Positions 41,570-50,341 are shown, counted from the first letter of the stretch. The stretch: DNA of 64,000 nucleotides from DASPJR01 sp035628505 (GCA_035628505.1 DASPJR010000184.1:26193-90192); one strand, 5' to 3'. Notes: generated by a model not told the origin, from the sequence alone. Translations and numbers: made by a program.

Positions 41570-43354
41570 ATGGACTTCGACCTCGATACTACGGCGGCGT
41601 TCACGTTAGACACTATACGCCGAGAACACGTAAAAACAGGTGTTAAGAAGCTTCTTGCCTATTGCGAGAAAGAAGATCCTGATGAGGCTGCATTAGTACA
41701 GCTCAAGAAAATCGATTTTGTTGCAGACGCGAAGGCTGTCTGCGAGTTCTTGAATCAATTCGTGTCACAACACCCAATACCTGCGACGCATCCGGGACTA
41801 TGCCTGAGCCTGGATGGATTACACATGCCTTCAGGAAACGGTCTTACGTTCTGCTGCTCTAGGACTGTCGATAACTCTGACGACGCCGAATGGTCTGAGC
41901 GCTGCGATTTGTTTGCAAACGTCCCTTCTCCAGCTTTGAGCGAAGCATACCGCCATGTTTCAGGTGCAAGCCTGACAGACTATGTATTCTGTCTTGGATA
42001 TGCCGGGCTGTTATGGAAAGAATTTGCAAATTCGGTCGTCCCAAAGGTGCTGCTCGGGAAAGCCAGGTCAAAAACCCTGTGCTGGGGTTTCCATGAAGGG
42101 TATTTCTTCCGCCTGGGCACCTTGAGCAAAAGCGGTTTTCTGCTGAATTTGCCTATCATTGAGAAACCTGCGGAAATCCCGCGCCTCGCATCCGCAAATA
42201 GACAAAGCTCAGTCAATAAAGTGGGGTTGGCGGGGTGGCTGCAACGAGCAGAAGAATCTGCAAACCTTGAAACTTCGCCCGATAAACGCGCCGAATTAAT
42301 CGCGGAAATTGCTTCTGTGTACGCAGAGAACAACATGCCAGCCGATGCAGAACGGCTGATACAACAACTTCAACAGTTGGTCAAAGCTGGCGTGAATATC
42401 GAAGAAAACGATTTGTGGCAACTAAGCATGGACTGGCTTGAACGCGCGGCAAAAAAGATAAACCTGAGGATTCCCCCGGAACTCATTTCCAATACCTCCC
42501 GGTTCATTGCTGAAACAAAAGAGAAGAACCGTTCTGAACTCGAACGGTTAATCGACGAAGCATTGGGCATAACTGAAAAAGCATCGGGCACGACCGTCCG
42601 AAAAATCCAGAATGCCCATGCGAGCGCGGCTGATATCTCGGAAGGAAAGATGGATGAAGTCGAGCACAAGCTATTAAATTTTTATATAAAAGCTGAAGCT
42701 TTGGACGAAGCGTTACAACTTGTACGCGAGAATGAAAAACTCGTGTGGGTCGAATTCATTGAAGCACTCTGGCGTGCGGGACGAAAGAGGGAGTATCAAA
42801 AGTACATTAAAACCTTTGCGCCCAAGCGCGACGGCGATCACATGTGTCTGTTCAGATTGAAGTGTCTTGCTGAATTGCAGTTTCGAATCGGTGACAGTGC
42901 TGGGGTAAGAGAATCACTGAGGCTCGCGAAGCTGGTGGAAAATACGATGGATAGCAGATTTGCGTTTTGGCAAACGGCGCATGTGCTTGGCGACGTGGGC
43001 GTAATTGCAAAATTTGCCGCTGATACTTCAACAAGTCGGGAGTATCTGCAACGCGCTGAAGAAATGGCGGAGGCTCAATCCAACTCTAAAGGAGGCGCTG
43101 ACAGCGTGACCACCGCGTGGCTGAGCATGACTGAAGCTTATACAGAAACCGGCGACATCGAGAACGCTCTGCGGTGCGCAAGAAGAATTCCGAATCGACA
43201 GTCTCGGCAAAATATGGAAGCATCGCTGCTTGCCCAACTGGGACGCGATGATGAAGCGGAGTCCATTCTGAACAAATGTAAGACTCCAAAGGCCAATGCC
43301 GATTTGGCGCTATGGGTGGCCAGGCATCTAGCGCGGCAAAACAATCGCAAATAG
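41570..43354 (+). CDS. Large protein with TPR-like helical C-terminal half, function unknown
   Basis: ATG 41570 follows AAGGAT and gives 594 residues; the frame extending to 41480 overlaps the esterase. Residues 1-215 form an unrecognised globular part rich in cysteine and aromatic residues (TDYVFCLGYAGLLWKEFANS). From about 225 the rest is helical, with TPR-like units: AEESANLETSPDKRAELIAE, AEALDEALQLVRENEKL and YTETGDIENALRCARRI. Base composition is clearly AT-richer than its neighbours, suggesting transfer. It may be cotranscribed with the esterase, though their compositions differ. No effector motif was seen. Confidence 0.7.
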   Translation: MDFDLDTTAAFTLDTIRREHVKTGVKKLLAYCEKEDPDEAALVQLKKIDFVADAKAVCEFLNQFVSQHPIPATHPGLCLSLDGLHMPSGNGLTFCCSRTVDNSDDAEWSERCDLFANVPSPALSEAYRHVSGASLTDYVFCLGYAGLLWKEFANSVVPKVLLGKARSKTLCWGFHEGYFFRLGTLSKSGFLLNLPIIEKPAEIPRLASANRQSSVNKVGLAGWLQRAEESANLETSPDKRAELIAEIASVYAENNMPADAERLIQQLQQLVKAGVNIEENDLWQLSMDWLERAAKKINLRIPPELISNTSRFIAETKEKNRSELERLIDEALGITEKASGTTVRKIQNAHASAADISEGKMDEVEHKLLNFYIKAEALDEALQLVRENEKLVWVEFIEALWRAGRKREYQKYIKTFAPKRDGDHMCLFRLKCLAELQFRIGDSAGVRESLRLAKLVENTMDSRFAFWQTAHVLGDVGVIAKFAADTSTSREYLQRAEEMAEAQSNSKGGADSVTTAWLSMTEAYTETGDIENALRCARRIPNRQSRQNMEASLLAQLGRDDEAESILNKCKTPKANADLALWVARHLARQNNRK

Positions 43355-43377
43355 CTTCATCTGTCTGTGCGTTTCCC

Positions 43378-43402
43378 GCTTCTCTGCGCCTCTGCGGTGA
43401 AG
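43378..43402. repeat. Short GCGCCTCTGCGGTGAA-type tract
   Basis: GCTTCTCTGCGCCTCTGCGG is the reverse complement of the tract CGCAGAGACGCGGAGGCGCA found at 44625-44644. The two copies flank the asd gene in opposite orientation. Confidence 0.5.
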
Positions 43403-43421
43403 TCGGTAGTACGCCCGTGGC

Positions 43422-43449
43422 TTGACTTCAGTTCGCACCCCGGTAAGGT
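43422..43449 (+). promoter_or_regulatory. Possible promoter for asd
   Basis: TTGACT (43422-43427) and TAAGGT (43444-43449) are 16 bases apart, upstream of the leader hairpin and the asd start. Moderate match only. Confidence 0.3.
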
Positions 43450-43464
43450 ATTCACCCGGTTCGT

Positions 43465-43491
43465 GAGGGCACGGTTAAACGCCGTGCCCTC
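43465..43491 (+). promoter_or_regulatory. Leader hairpin before asd
   Basis: GAGGGCACGG-TTAAACG-CCGTGCCCTC is a perfect 10-base stem between the possible promoter and the AAAGGAG ribosome site. It may be an attenuator or a terminator of the upstream gene. No T-run follows, and no known riboswitch core was recognised. Confidence 0.45.
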
Positions 43492-43516
43492 CTCGTCTTA
43501 AAGGAGAGTTACAGTC

Positions 43517-44611
43517 ATGGCTAATGCAGCACGCCGGCGGGTCGCGGTCGTTGGAGCGACCGGAGTGGCCGGGCAGCAGTTCCTTGTCAGTCTCGGTCAG
43601 CATCCCTGGTTCGAAGTCAAGCGCGTCGCCGCTTCCGAGCGCAGCGCGGGCAAGAAATTTGGCGATGCGATCAAGGACGCGTCCAGCGGCGCCACGCGCT
43701 GGTTCTGCGACGAACCCTGCCCCAAGGACGTGCTGGGCCTGACCGTCGAAAACGCCGAGAAGCTCGTGCTCGACGACATCGACCTGGTCTTCACCGCGAT
43801 TGAAAGCGACGCCGCCAAAATCGTCGAACCGATCTATGCCGCGCGCGTGCCGGTGATCTCAACCGCCAGCGCCTTCCGCTACGAGAAAGACGTCCCCGTC
43901 TTCCTCCCGGGCGTGAACATCGACCATTCGGCGCTGATCTCCGCGCAGCAGAAGAACCGCGGCTGGAAAGGCTTCGTGACGCCGGGACCCAACTGCACGA
44001 CCGTCGGATTGGTCTTCAGCTTGAAGCCGCTCTTTGATCGTTTCGGCATCCAGAGCGTGCTGATGACGAGCATGCAGGCCGTCAGCGGCGCCGGACGCAG
44101 CCCGGGCGTGCTTAGCTACGACATCCTGGACAATCTGATTCCGTACATCCCGAAGGAAGAAGAGAAGGTCCAGACCGAGACGCAGAAGATTCTCGGCAAG
44201 CTCGACAACAACACGATCATTCCCGCGCCGTTCAATGTCAGCTGCACCTGCACGCGCGTGAACGTCATCGATGGCCACACCGAAGCAGTTTTCGTTAGCC
44301 TCGGCAAGAAGGCCACTAAGGAAGAGATCAAGGCCGCGTGGCGCGAAGGCTACAACGAGTTCCTGAAGCTCGGCCTGCCGAGCGCGCCGCCGGAACTGGT
44401 TCACTACACCGAGGAACCGTTCCGGCCGCAGCCGCGCATCGACCGCAACATGAATGACGGCATGACGACGGTCATCGGCCGCCTGCGCGAAGACAACGTG
44501 TTGCCAAACGGCTTCAAGTACGTGCTCTTGAGCCACAACACGAAGATGGGCGCAGCCAAGGGCGCGGTGCTGACGGCGGAGTACCTCATCAAGCGCGGTG
44601 CGATCGCGTAA
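43517..44611 (+). CDS. asd: Aspartate-semialdehyde dehydrogenase
   Basis: The 364-residue protein starts with a Rossmann motif RVAVVGATGVAGQQF, has the catalytic-cysteine motif TPGPNCTTVG (Cys near 160) and QAVSGAGRSPG of the substrate site. The style is that of the archaeal/fungal-type ASADH rather than the enterobacterial form. It reduces aspartyl phosphate to the semialdehyde, the branch point for lysine, diaminopimelate, threonine and methionine. A clear AAAGGAG lies before the ATG. No other pathway gene is adjacent; the aminotransferase at 7689 might act in the same pathway. Confidence 0.93.
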   Translation: MANAARRRVAVVGATGVAGQQFLVSLGQHPWFEVKRVAASERSAGKKFGDAIKDASSGATRWFCDEPCPKDVLGLTVENAEKLVLDDIDLVFTAIESDAAKIVEPIYAARVPVISTASAFRYEKDVPVFLPGVNIDHSALISAQQKNRGWKGFVTPGPNCTTVGLVFSLKPLFDRFGIQSVLMTSMQAVSGAGRSPGVLSYDILDNLIPYIPKEEEKVQTETQKILGKLDNNTIIPAPFNVSCTCTRVNVIDGHTEAVFVSLGKKATKEEIKAAWREGYNEFLKLGLPSAPPELVHYTEEPFRPQPRIDRNMNDGMTTVIGRLREDNVLPNGFKYVLLSHNTKMGAAKGAVLTAEYLIKRGAIA

Positions 44612-44621
44612 CGGCTTTTTT

Positions 44622-45040
44622 CAACGCAGAGACGCGGAGGCGCAGAAAAGAAAACGGAGAAGCGCGAATTTCGAAATCCGAAATTCGAAACAAATCCAAA
44701 GCACGAAGGAACGAATGCGTTGCGCGGGTTGTTGTAAATCCTAACCCCCGGCTTTAGCCGGGGGTGGGAGACTGTTCTTGATTTCAGTACCCCGCTTCAG
44801 CGGGGTTACCTCGCACGCGAAAGGGCTTCAGCCCATTTCAAAGATAAGGCTGAAGCCTCCGGGCGCCTGGGGTAAGCCGGATGAATCGGCTGACGAATAA
44901 CCTTTGGCGTTTCACCCCCGGCTGAAGCCGGGGGTTAGGAAACTGCTAATGAACGGGCGCGATGCCGTTTCGAGCATTCGAACTTTTGATCATTCAACTT
45001 TGTTTCGAATTTCGAAATTCAACGTTCGAGTCTTCGGGTT
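44622..45040. repeat. Nested repeat block between asd and glycosyltransferase gene
   Basis: The 464-base gap contains no gene. It starts with CAACGCAGAGACGCGGAGGC (44622-44641). It is followed by the left arm of the palindromic repeat family (AAATCCGAAATTCGAAACA at 44674-44692), a 200-base element with its own inverted ends (44740-44939), and the right arm (GTTTCGAATTTCGAAATTC at 45002-45020). The layout suggests that the 200-base element entered a third copy of the palindromic repeat. Confidence 0.7.
44740..44939. mobile_element. MITE-like 200-bp element with 26-bp inverted ends
   Basis: The ends are CCTAACCCCCGGCTTTAGCC (44740-44759, continuing GGGGGT) and the matching ACCCCCGGCTGAAGCCGGGG (from 44914, ending GTTAGG), complementary over 26 bases with one mismatch. 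Inside are further hairpins of the same GGCT-AGCC core: CCCCGCTTCAGCGGGG, GGGCTTCAGCCC and GGCTGAAGCC. No coding frame and no clear target duplication is seen. Confidence 0.6.
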
Positions 45041-45075
45041 TTGTGTTGATCTGTTCCGTTCCGTAACGGGGCTCT

Positions 45076-46239
45076 ATGAAACTCGCCGTGATCGTCGACA
45101 CGTTTCCGCGCTGGAGCGAGCGGTTTATCGCGCGTGAATGCGGCGAACTCGTGCGGCGCGGCGTCGATTTGCGCATCTTCTGCCTGCGTGCGGGAACACT
45201 TCCCGACGGCGGCGAGAACGATGCGGACTTCGCGGGTCTGCTCGAGCGGCGCATCGAACTACCGCGCTGCATTATGCCGCGAGCGCTGAACGGCGACGGG
45301 GAAGATGCGGAACTTCGGCGGCGCAGGGATCTGGCGAAGAAAGAACTCGGGCTGACGGCGTACGCAAAAGTACAATGCGCGAAGACGTTGGCGGATCTTT
45401 TAGCGGAGGGAAAGTTCACACAGGTCCACGCCCATTTCGCGAATCTGCCGTCGACCATCGCGTGGCTCGCGGCGCACACGGCACGGCTGCCGCTCACGCT
45501 GAGCGTCCACGCGCGGGATCTCTTCGTAGAAGCGCAGTTGCTCGACGCGAAGATCGCGGACTGCAAACGCGTCTTCACCTGCCACGCGCGCGCGCAGGAA
45601 TTCCTGGTCGCGATGAACCCGCATGCGGCGAAGAAGATTGTGTTGATGCGGCACGGGTTGCCGCTGGAGCACTATTCATTCGAGCAGCGCGAGCCGGCCC
45701 AAACTCCGCAGATTCTGGCGGCGGGAAGGTTTGTGCCAAAGAAAGGATTTGAGACGCTGCTGGCCGCGGTGGCCGACCCGCGGCTAAGAGAGCGAAGCTT
45801 CCGGTTAATTCTGCTCGGCGAGGGGCAGCTCGAGAAGAAGCTGAAGGCTCAGATTGAGCGAAAGCAACTCGGCAGCAAAGTGATGCTGCACGGTCCGGTG
45901 AGCGGTGAACCTCTGAAAAATCTGTTCAGGCACAGCAGCCTCTTCCTGGCGCCTTATGAAACGGCGAGCGACGGCGACAGTGACGGCGTGCCGAACACGA
46001 TTCTGGAGGCCTTCGCGCTCGGGTTGCCAGTGGTCGGAACGGCGGCCGGGAGCCTCCGGGAGGTCCTCACGCCCGAGACAGGTACGGTGGTGGCAGAAAA
46101 AAATCCGGCAGAGCTCGCGGCGGCGATCGCGGGTTTTCTGGACGATGCGGCAGTCTACGGTGAGAAGACAAGGGCGGCGCGAAAGCTCATCGAAAAAGAT
46201 TACGACCTGAGCAAAAATATTGCTCCGCTGCTGAAATAA
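45076..46239 (+). CDS. GT4-family glycosyltransferase
   Basis: The 387-residue protein has a GT-B layout: an N-terminal half starting MKLAVIVDTFPRWSERFIAR, the HAHFAN segment, and a C-terminal nucleotide-sugar half with ILAAGRFVPKKGFETLLAA, LILLGEGQLEKKLKAQIE and the acidic motif PNTILEAFALGLPVVGTAAG, which carries the EX7E-type pair. GT4 enzymes use activated sugars to build exopolysaccharide, lipopolysaccharide or glycolipids. The acceptor is not known. It is isolated from other glycan genes. Confidence 0.9.
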   Translation: MKLAVIVDTFPRWSERFIARECGELVRRGVDLRIFCLRAGTLPDGGENDADFAGLLERRIELPRCIMPRALNGDGEDAELRRRRDLAKKELGLTAYAKVQCAKTLADLLAEGKFTQVHAHFANLPSTIAWLAAHTARLPLTLSVHARDLFVEAQLLDAKIADCKRVFTCHARAQEFLVAMNPHAAKKIVLMRHGLPLEHYSFEQREPAQTPQILAAGRFVPKKGFETLLAAVADPRLRERSFRLILLGEGQLEKKLKAQIERKQLGSKVMLHGPVSGEPLKNLFRHSSLFLAPYETASDGDSDGVPNTILEAFALGLPVVGTAAGSLREVLTPETGTVVAEKNPAELAAAIAGFLDDAAVYGEKTRAARKLIEKDYDLSKNIAPLLK

Positions 46240-46348
46240 AACCACGAACTGAGCACTTGACTCTGCCACGTCAGAAGCGAGAATTCCGAATCTTCGCGTA
46301 ATGTCAGCGCGGCTCAACAATAATCCTACATCTAAGGAGGAGTTCGTA

Positions 46349-46927
46349 ATGCCGTTAGTCGGCCAGAAAGCACCTGATTTTGAATGTGAAGGCGTACTGA
46401 AGGGCGATTTCCACAAGTACCAGCTCGCAGATTTCAAAGGCAAATGGCTTGTTCTGTTTTTCTACCCGCTGGATTTTACGTTCGTCTGCCCGACTGAAAT
46501 CCTGGCTTTCTCCGATCGCGTCAGCGAGTTCAAGGAACTGAACTGCGAAGTGCTCGGCGCTTCAGTCGACAGCAAATTCGCGCACCTGGCCTGGACCGAG
46601 AAGCCCGTCGCCGAGGGCGGGATCAAAGGTCTGCAGTATCCGCTTCTAGCCGACCTCGACAAGACTCTCTCGGCCAAGTACGACGTGCTGGCCGGACCGG
46701 TTTCGCTGCGCGGGCTGTTCATCATTGATCCGGAAGGCGTGATTCAGCATTCGACGGTCAACAATCTCGCCGTGGGCCGCTCGGTCGACGAGACGCTTCG
46801 CGTGCTGCAGGCTTTCCAGTACGTGCGCGAACACGGCGAAGTCTGCCCCGCCGACTGGCGCCCGGGCAAAGACACGATGAAGCCCGATTGGCAGGGCTCC
46901 AAGAAGTACTTTGGGAAGAAGAAGTAA
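46349..46927 (+). CDS. 2-Cys peroxiredoxin (AhpC/Prx1 type)
   Basis: ATG 46349 follows AAGGAGG at ideal spacing, giving 192 residues, normal for the family. The peroxidatic Cys is in FVCPTEILAF (near 48), and the resolving Cys in GEVCPADWRPG (near 166). LDFTFVCPTE, DSKFAHLAW and GLFIIDPEGVIQH are typical of the Prx1/AhpC group, which reduces peroxides using thioredoxin or AhpF. No AhpF or thioredoxin gene is adjacent. A strong terminator follows. Confidence 0.95.
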   Translation: MPLVGQKAPDFECEGVLKGDFHKYQLADFKGKWLVLFFYPLDFTFVCPTEILAFSDRVSEFKELNCEVLGASVDSKFAHLAWTEKPVAEGGIKGLQYPLLADLDKTLSAKYDVLAGPVSLRGLFIIDPEGVIQHSTVNNLAVGRSVDETLRVLQAFQYVREHGEVCPADWRPGKDTMKPDWQGSKKYFGKKK

Positions 46928-46951
46928 ACGAGTGTGCCGGACTATAATTTC

Positions 46952-46987
46952 AAATCGCCGGAAGCGTTTGTGAGCTTCCGGCGATTT
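46952..46987 (+). terminator. Intrinsic terminator after peroxiredoxin
   Basis: AAATCGCCGGAAGC/GCTTCCGGCGATTT is a perfect 14-base stem with an 8-base loop, then CTTTGAAAA. Being nearly symmetrical it may work in both directions. Confidence 0.85.
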
Positions 46988-47086
46988 CTTTGAAAAAGGC
47001 AGGCTGCTGCTCTGCTTGCCGGTGAAGAAAGATGGTGTAGGCTACGTCCTTAAGTTTAGTCTAGTCTAAGGTTAATGGAGGCGATC

Positions 47087-47578
47087 TTGAGCGCTCTGCA
47101 CGAACGGACACTGGTCATCATCAAACCCGACGGCGTTGCCCGCGGACTCATCGGTGACATTCTCACACGCTTTGAAAAGAAAGGCTTGAGCCTGGTCGGC
47201 CTGAAGCTGATCAATGTCGATAAGGCGACGGCCGAGAAACATTACGCGGAACATGCGGCGAAACCGTTTTTCCCGAGCCTGCTGAGCTTCATCACGGGCG
47301 GACCGGTCGTCGTAATGTGCCTGGAAGGCAATGGCGCGATCGGCGTTGTGCGCGGACTGGTTGGACCGACATCCGGGCTGAAGGCGCCCGGCGGCACGAT
47401 CCGCGGTGACCTGGCGCTCTCGGGACAGAACAATCTCATCCACGCATCGGATTCGCCCGAGTCTGCTGCGCGCGAACTGGAACTGTGGTTCAAGCAGGGT
47501 GAACTGGTGCCGGCCACAAAGGGTTCGGGCAGCGCCATTCGCGACTGGGTGTACAGCGCGGAAGAACGTTCGAAGTAA
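47087..47578 (+). CDS. ndk: Nucleoside-diphosphate kinase
   Basis: A TTG at 47087 has GGAGG five bases upstream and starts MSALHERTLVIIKPDGVA, the normal N-terminus; ATG 47075 in the same frame overlaps GGAGG and is less likely. The 163-residue protein has the signature NLIHASDSPESA with the phosphohistidine near residue 118, and RGLVGPTSG. It exchanges phosphate between nucleoside di- and triphosphates. The C-terminal 15 residues are an extension beyond the usual end. It is followed 74 bases later by the secreted HEAT-like protein gene. Confidence 0.93.
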   Translation: MSALHERTLVIIKPDGVARGLIGDILTRFEKKGLSLVGLKLINVDKATAEKHYAEHAAKPFFPSLLSFITGGPVVVMCLEGNGAIGVVRGLVGPTSGLKAPGGTIRGDLALSGQNNLIHASDSPESAARELELWFKQGELVPATKGSGSAIRDWVYSAEERSK

Positions 47579-47652
47579 GGGAAGTGAACAGGTGCCGATC
47601 CCGACCGCACTGGCACACGCAGCCAGGGCACACAAGCGTGAGGAGAACTTCC

Positions 47653-48930
47653 ATGAAAGTGAAGCCTTTCCTGCTGGCATTCCTGATCGGCGGCTCGACC
47701 GTGTTTTCACTTCGCGCCGACACGATTTATCTCAACAATGGCAGCGAAGTGAACGGCACCATTGTTGAAGAGAATGCCAACACGATTGCGGTAAAGCGCG
47801 CCAATGGGACTATTACCTCCGTCCGGCGCAGCGACATCGAAGCCATCGTGTACGACCGCAAGAAAGACGAAGGCGGACTGAAAACCACCGCTCGCCGCAC
47901 GGAAGTGAAGCCGCCTGAGCCCAAGGCTGCTGAATCAAAACCGCTCGACACAAAGCCGGCACCCGCAACAACAGACGTGAAACCTGCAGTGCCGGCCACG
48001 GCCGAAGCAAAGCCCGAGACTGCCGCCACGCCCGAAAAGCCTGCCACCCCTGCGGCAGAAACCAAGCCGGCCACAGGCGAGCCGAAGCTGACGGCTGATG
48101 TGACGAAGACCGAGACGAAGCAGGATCCGCCCAAGCCCGACGCGCCCAAGGCCGAAGCCCCCAGGACCGCGGCCAAGCCGGAAGAAAAAAAGCCGGAACC
48201 GGGCAAGAAAGACGAAGCAAAGAAAGAGGAGTGGACTCCACCGCCGGGCCTGCCTGCGTTCCCTGAAAAGGCCAAGCGCATGAGCAAGGAAAAGGAAGAG
48301 CAGTTCATGAGCGCGCTCGCACGCCTGGCGACGACGGAGGAAGCTCCGCGCGTGGCGGCCAAGAACGAGATCGCAGCCATGGGGCCCGACGTTCTGCCGT
48401 ACGTCGTTGCTGGCATCAATCACGTGAATGTCGAAGCGCGCTCCAGCTGCATGTCGTTGATCGGACAGCTCAATGGACGCACGGCCGTCAAGCAGGTTAT
48501 CGAAGTGTTCTACTCGGTGATGCCCGAAAAAGACGCGGCACCAAGCTGGCAGGTTCCGTTTGTGCGCGCAATCAAGGAGACGCTCCCAACGATCACCGGG
48601 CAGTCCTTCATCTCCGTGCAGCCCGACAAGGCACTCGTCAACGACGGACTTAAAAAGTACATCGCCTGGTACACCGAAAACTTCGACCGTCTGCCGAAGC
48701 AGCTCGGCGAACCGGAGATTGAGCCGACCGATCCGGACTATGCCAAGAAGCTGAAAGAAGCGCGCTCACTGAAGCTCGTGAAAAAAGACTGGCCGCGGCC
48801 GCCGATGCCCGCTGAAATGGTGGGCGGAAAACCGCCGCCGCCGGCAAGCGCCTCTGAACGCCCGGCAGACCGCGCGCTGCGGGATTCCGTTCCTACCATC
48901 AGCCGCGATGAAGTCGGCAAGCGGCGGTAA
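47653..48930 (+). CDS. Secreted protein with SH3-like N-terminus and HEAT-like C-terminus
   Basis: ATG 47653 after GAGGAGAAC starts a signal peptide. The 425-residue protein has a short strand domain at about 20-70 (DTIYLNNGSEVNGTIVEE, VKRANGTITSVRRSDIEAI), a pattern common in secreted PVC proteins, then a 120-residue Pro/Ala/Lys/Thr linker, and a helical part from about 205 resembling HEAT repeats (AAKNEIAAMGPDVLPYVVAG). It carries no catalytic motif. Part of the Gram-negative envelope by inference, role unknown. Confidence 0.75.
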   Translation: MKVKPFLLAFLIGGSTVFSLRADTIYLNNGSEVNGTIVEENANTIAVKRANGTITSVRRSDIEAIVYDRKKDEGGLKTTARRTEVKPPEPKAAESKPLDTKPAPATTDVKPAVPATAEAKPETAATPEKPATPAAETKPATGEPKLTADVTKTETKQDPPKPDAPKAEAPRTAAKPEEKKPEPGKKDEAKKEEWTPPPGLPAFPEKAKRMSKEKEEQFMSALARLATTEEAPRVAAKNEIAAMGPDVLPYVVAGINHVNVEARSSCMSLIGQLNGRTAVKQVIEVFYSVMPEKDAAPSWQVPFVRAIKETLPTITGQSFISVQPDKALVNDGLKKYIAWYTENFDRLPKQLGEPEIEPTDPDYAKKLKEARSLKLVKKDWPRPPMPAEMVGGKPPPPASASERPADRALRDSVPTISRDEVGKRR

Positions 48931-48967
48931 TAACGGTTTCAAGGTTCTGGTTCTCTGTCTCGGGTGA

Positions 48968-49855
48968 ATGAGACGGAGACTGGACTCCAAAGATAACGAG
49001 AACACATCCATCGTGCGATTCGGGATCTGTTGTGGCGTCGGTTCGTTTGCTCCACAGTGCAAGGACACGCCGCTGTCGGCCTTGCCCGAGTTGCTGAAAA
49101 AACTCAAGGAAGCCGGCGCCGATTACGTGGAATTTCCAGTCGGCGCCGTCGCACCGGACGCGGACGAAGCGGAGTTCGAAAAGCTCGTTCGCGCCCTTGA
49201 AGGTTCTCCGCTCAGGGTTGAAGTTTTCAACAGTTTCATTCCTCCAAAATACCGGCTTACCGGGCCCGCGATCGAATACACGGCTGCGCTGAAATACTGC
49301 GCGACGGCGCTGCGTCGCTGCAAGGCGCTCGGCGGAGAAATCATCGTCTTCGGCTCAGGCGCCGCGCGGCGCGCGCCGGACGGATTTGGCGTGCTCAACG
49401 CCGAGGCGCAGTTCATCGATTTCTGCAAACTGCTGGGCCCGCTGGCGGAAGAAGCCGGAATTGATATTGCGCTCGAGCCGTTGAATTCGAAGGAAGACAA
49501 TTTGCTGACGACGGTTGCTCACGGGATCAAAATCGTCGACGCCGTCAATCATCCGCGCATTCAGCTGCTTGCGGACCTGTTCCACATGTCACAGGAGCGC
49601 GAACCGCTGACGCATGTGGCCGAGGCCGGCAAGCGTTTGAAGCACACGCATGTGGCGGATATCGGCCGCGTCGCGCCGGGATTCGCGAAAGAAGGCGAAG
49701 AGGATTTCGCTGGCTTCTTCAGGAACCTGCGAAAGGCGAGTTATTTCAAGCGCCGATGTTCGTTCGAAGGAACGTTCGACGATATTAAGGCGCAGAGCGG
49801 CCCGCTGCTGCAGCTGCTGCGAAAGCGCTGGAGCGAGTCTGCCAGTCCTGTGTAG
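48968..49855 (+). CDS. Sugar phosphate isomerase/epimerase-like TIM barrel
   Basis: The 295-residue protein looks like the AP-endonuclease-2 TIM barrel family: RFGICCGVGSFAPQ, ADYVEFPVGA, GGEIIVFGSG, IDIALEPLNSKEDNLL with a metal-binding Glu, IQLLADLFHMSQE (Asp and His) and KHTHVADIGR, and a final RRCSFEGTFD. Enzymes of this fold are xylose-isomerase-like epimerases or isomerases of sugars and inositols. The start may instead be GTG 49013, removing 15 poorly conserved residues. Neighbours give no clue to the substrate. Confidence 0.83.
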   Translation: MRRRLDSKDNENTSIVRFGICCGVGSFAPQCKDTPLSALPELLKKLKEAGADYVEFPVGAVAPDADEAEFEKLVRALEGSPLRVEVFNSFIPPKYRLTGPAIEYTAALKYCATALRRCKALGGEIIVFGSGAARRAPDGFGVLNAEAQFIDFCKLLGPLAEEAGIDIALEPLNSKEDNLLTTVAHGIKIVDAVNHPRIQLLADLFHMSQEREPLTHVAEAGKRLKHTHVADIGRVAPGFAKEGEEDFAGFFRNLRKASYFKRRCSFEGTFDDIKAQSGPLLQLLRKRWSESASPV

Positions 49856-49858
49856 CTT

Positions 49859-50341
49859 TCAGAGCAGGCCTGTGAGCAGCGCCGCCGCAACAAAAATCGC
49901 TTCCAGAAAAAGCAGTCCCATACTCATGCCGTGGAGCTTGCGGAATTCCACGCGCTTGGGGTCGTCGCGTGTCGCTTCGCTGAAATCCGCGATTTCCTTG
50001 CGCAGCTCGTGAATTTTTGGCTCAAGCCAGAGCGTGGCTACGAGCGTAGTTGCCAGCGCAAGGAGAAGCATTGCGGCGGGAACAAAGCGGCGCCAGCCGA
50101 TGGGTGCTCCCTGGATTCCGCCGAAGAAAATTACCGCTTCCGCCGCAAGCGCGATGATGGCAACGCCAAGCTTCACTTTTTGCCCGGCCTCGAGGCACGC
50201 GCCAACGATTGCGCCGGCCATGGTGCGGTCTTTTTCGAGAACCTTGAAAACAGTTGAAGCGACCACAAATGCCATGATGATTCCGCCGAGCCAGATGCCC
50301 AGTCCTAAAGCACGGATCGCGCGAGCCCACGTCAGAAGCAT
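49859..50341 (-). CDS. DUF4149-like membrane protein
   Basis: The 160-residue protein has four membrane helices: GLGIWLGGIIMAFVVASTVF (about 12-32), then LGVAIIALAAEAVIFFGG, AAMLLLALATTLVATLWL, and a last helix GLLFLEAIFVAAALLTGLL. The EP-KIHELRKEIADFSEATRDD loop and HGMSMG motif fit the DUF4149/TMEM205-like family of unknown function. It is convergent with the sugar-isomerase-like gene at 3 bases. Confidence 0.8.
   Translation of the reverse strand: MLLTWARAIRALGLGIWLGGIIMAFVVASTVFKVLEKDRTMAGAIVGACLEAGQKVKLGVAIIALAAEAVIFFGGIQGAPIGWRRFVPAAMLLLALATTLVATLWLEPKIHELRKEIADFSEATRDDPKRVEFRKLHGMSMGLLFLEAIFVAAALLTGLL

Noticed and set aside
43465..43491. Lysine riboswitch before asd
   Set aside because: Only a single hairpin is visible; the conserved multi-helix core of a lysine riboswitch was not recognised.
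44740..44939. CRISPR array
   Set aside because: The repeated GGCT-AGCC hairpins are irregularly spaced and there are no spacers of constant length or cas genes.
47075..47086. ATG 47075 as the ndk start
   Set aside because: It overlaps the GGAGG that is well placed for TTG 47087; the shorter protein matches the family N-terminus.
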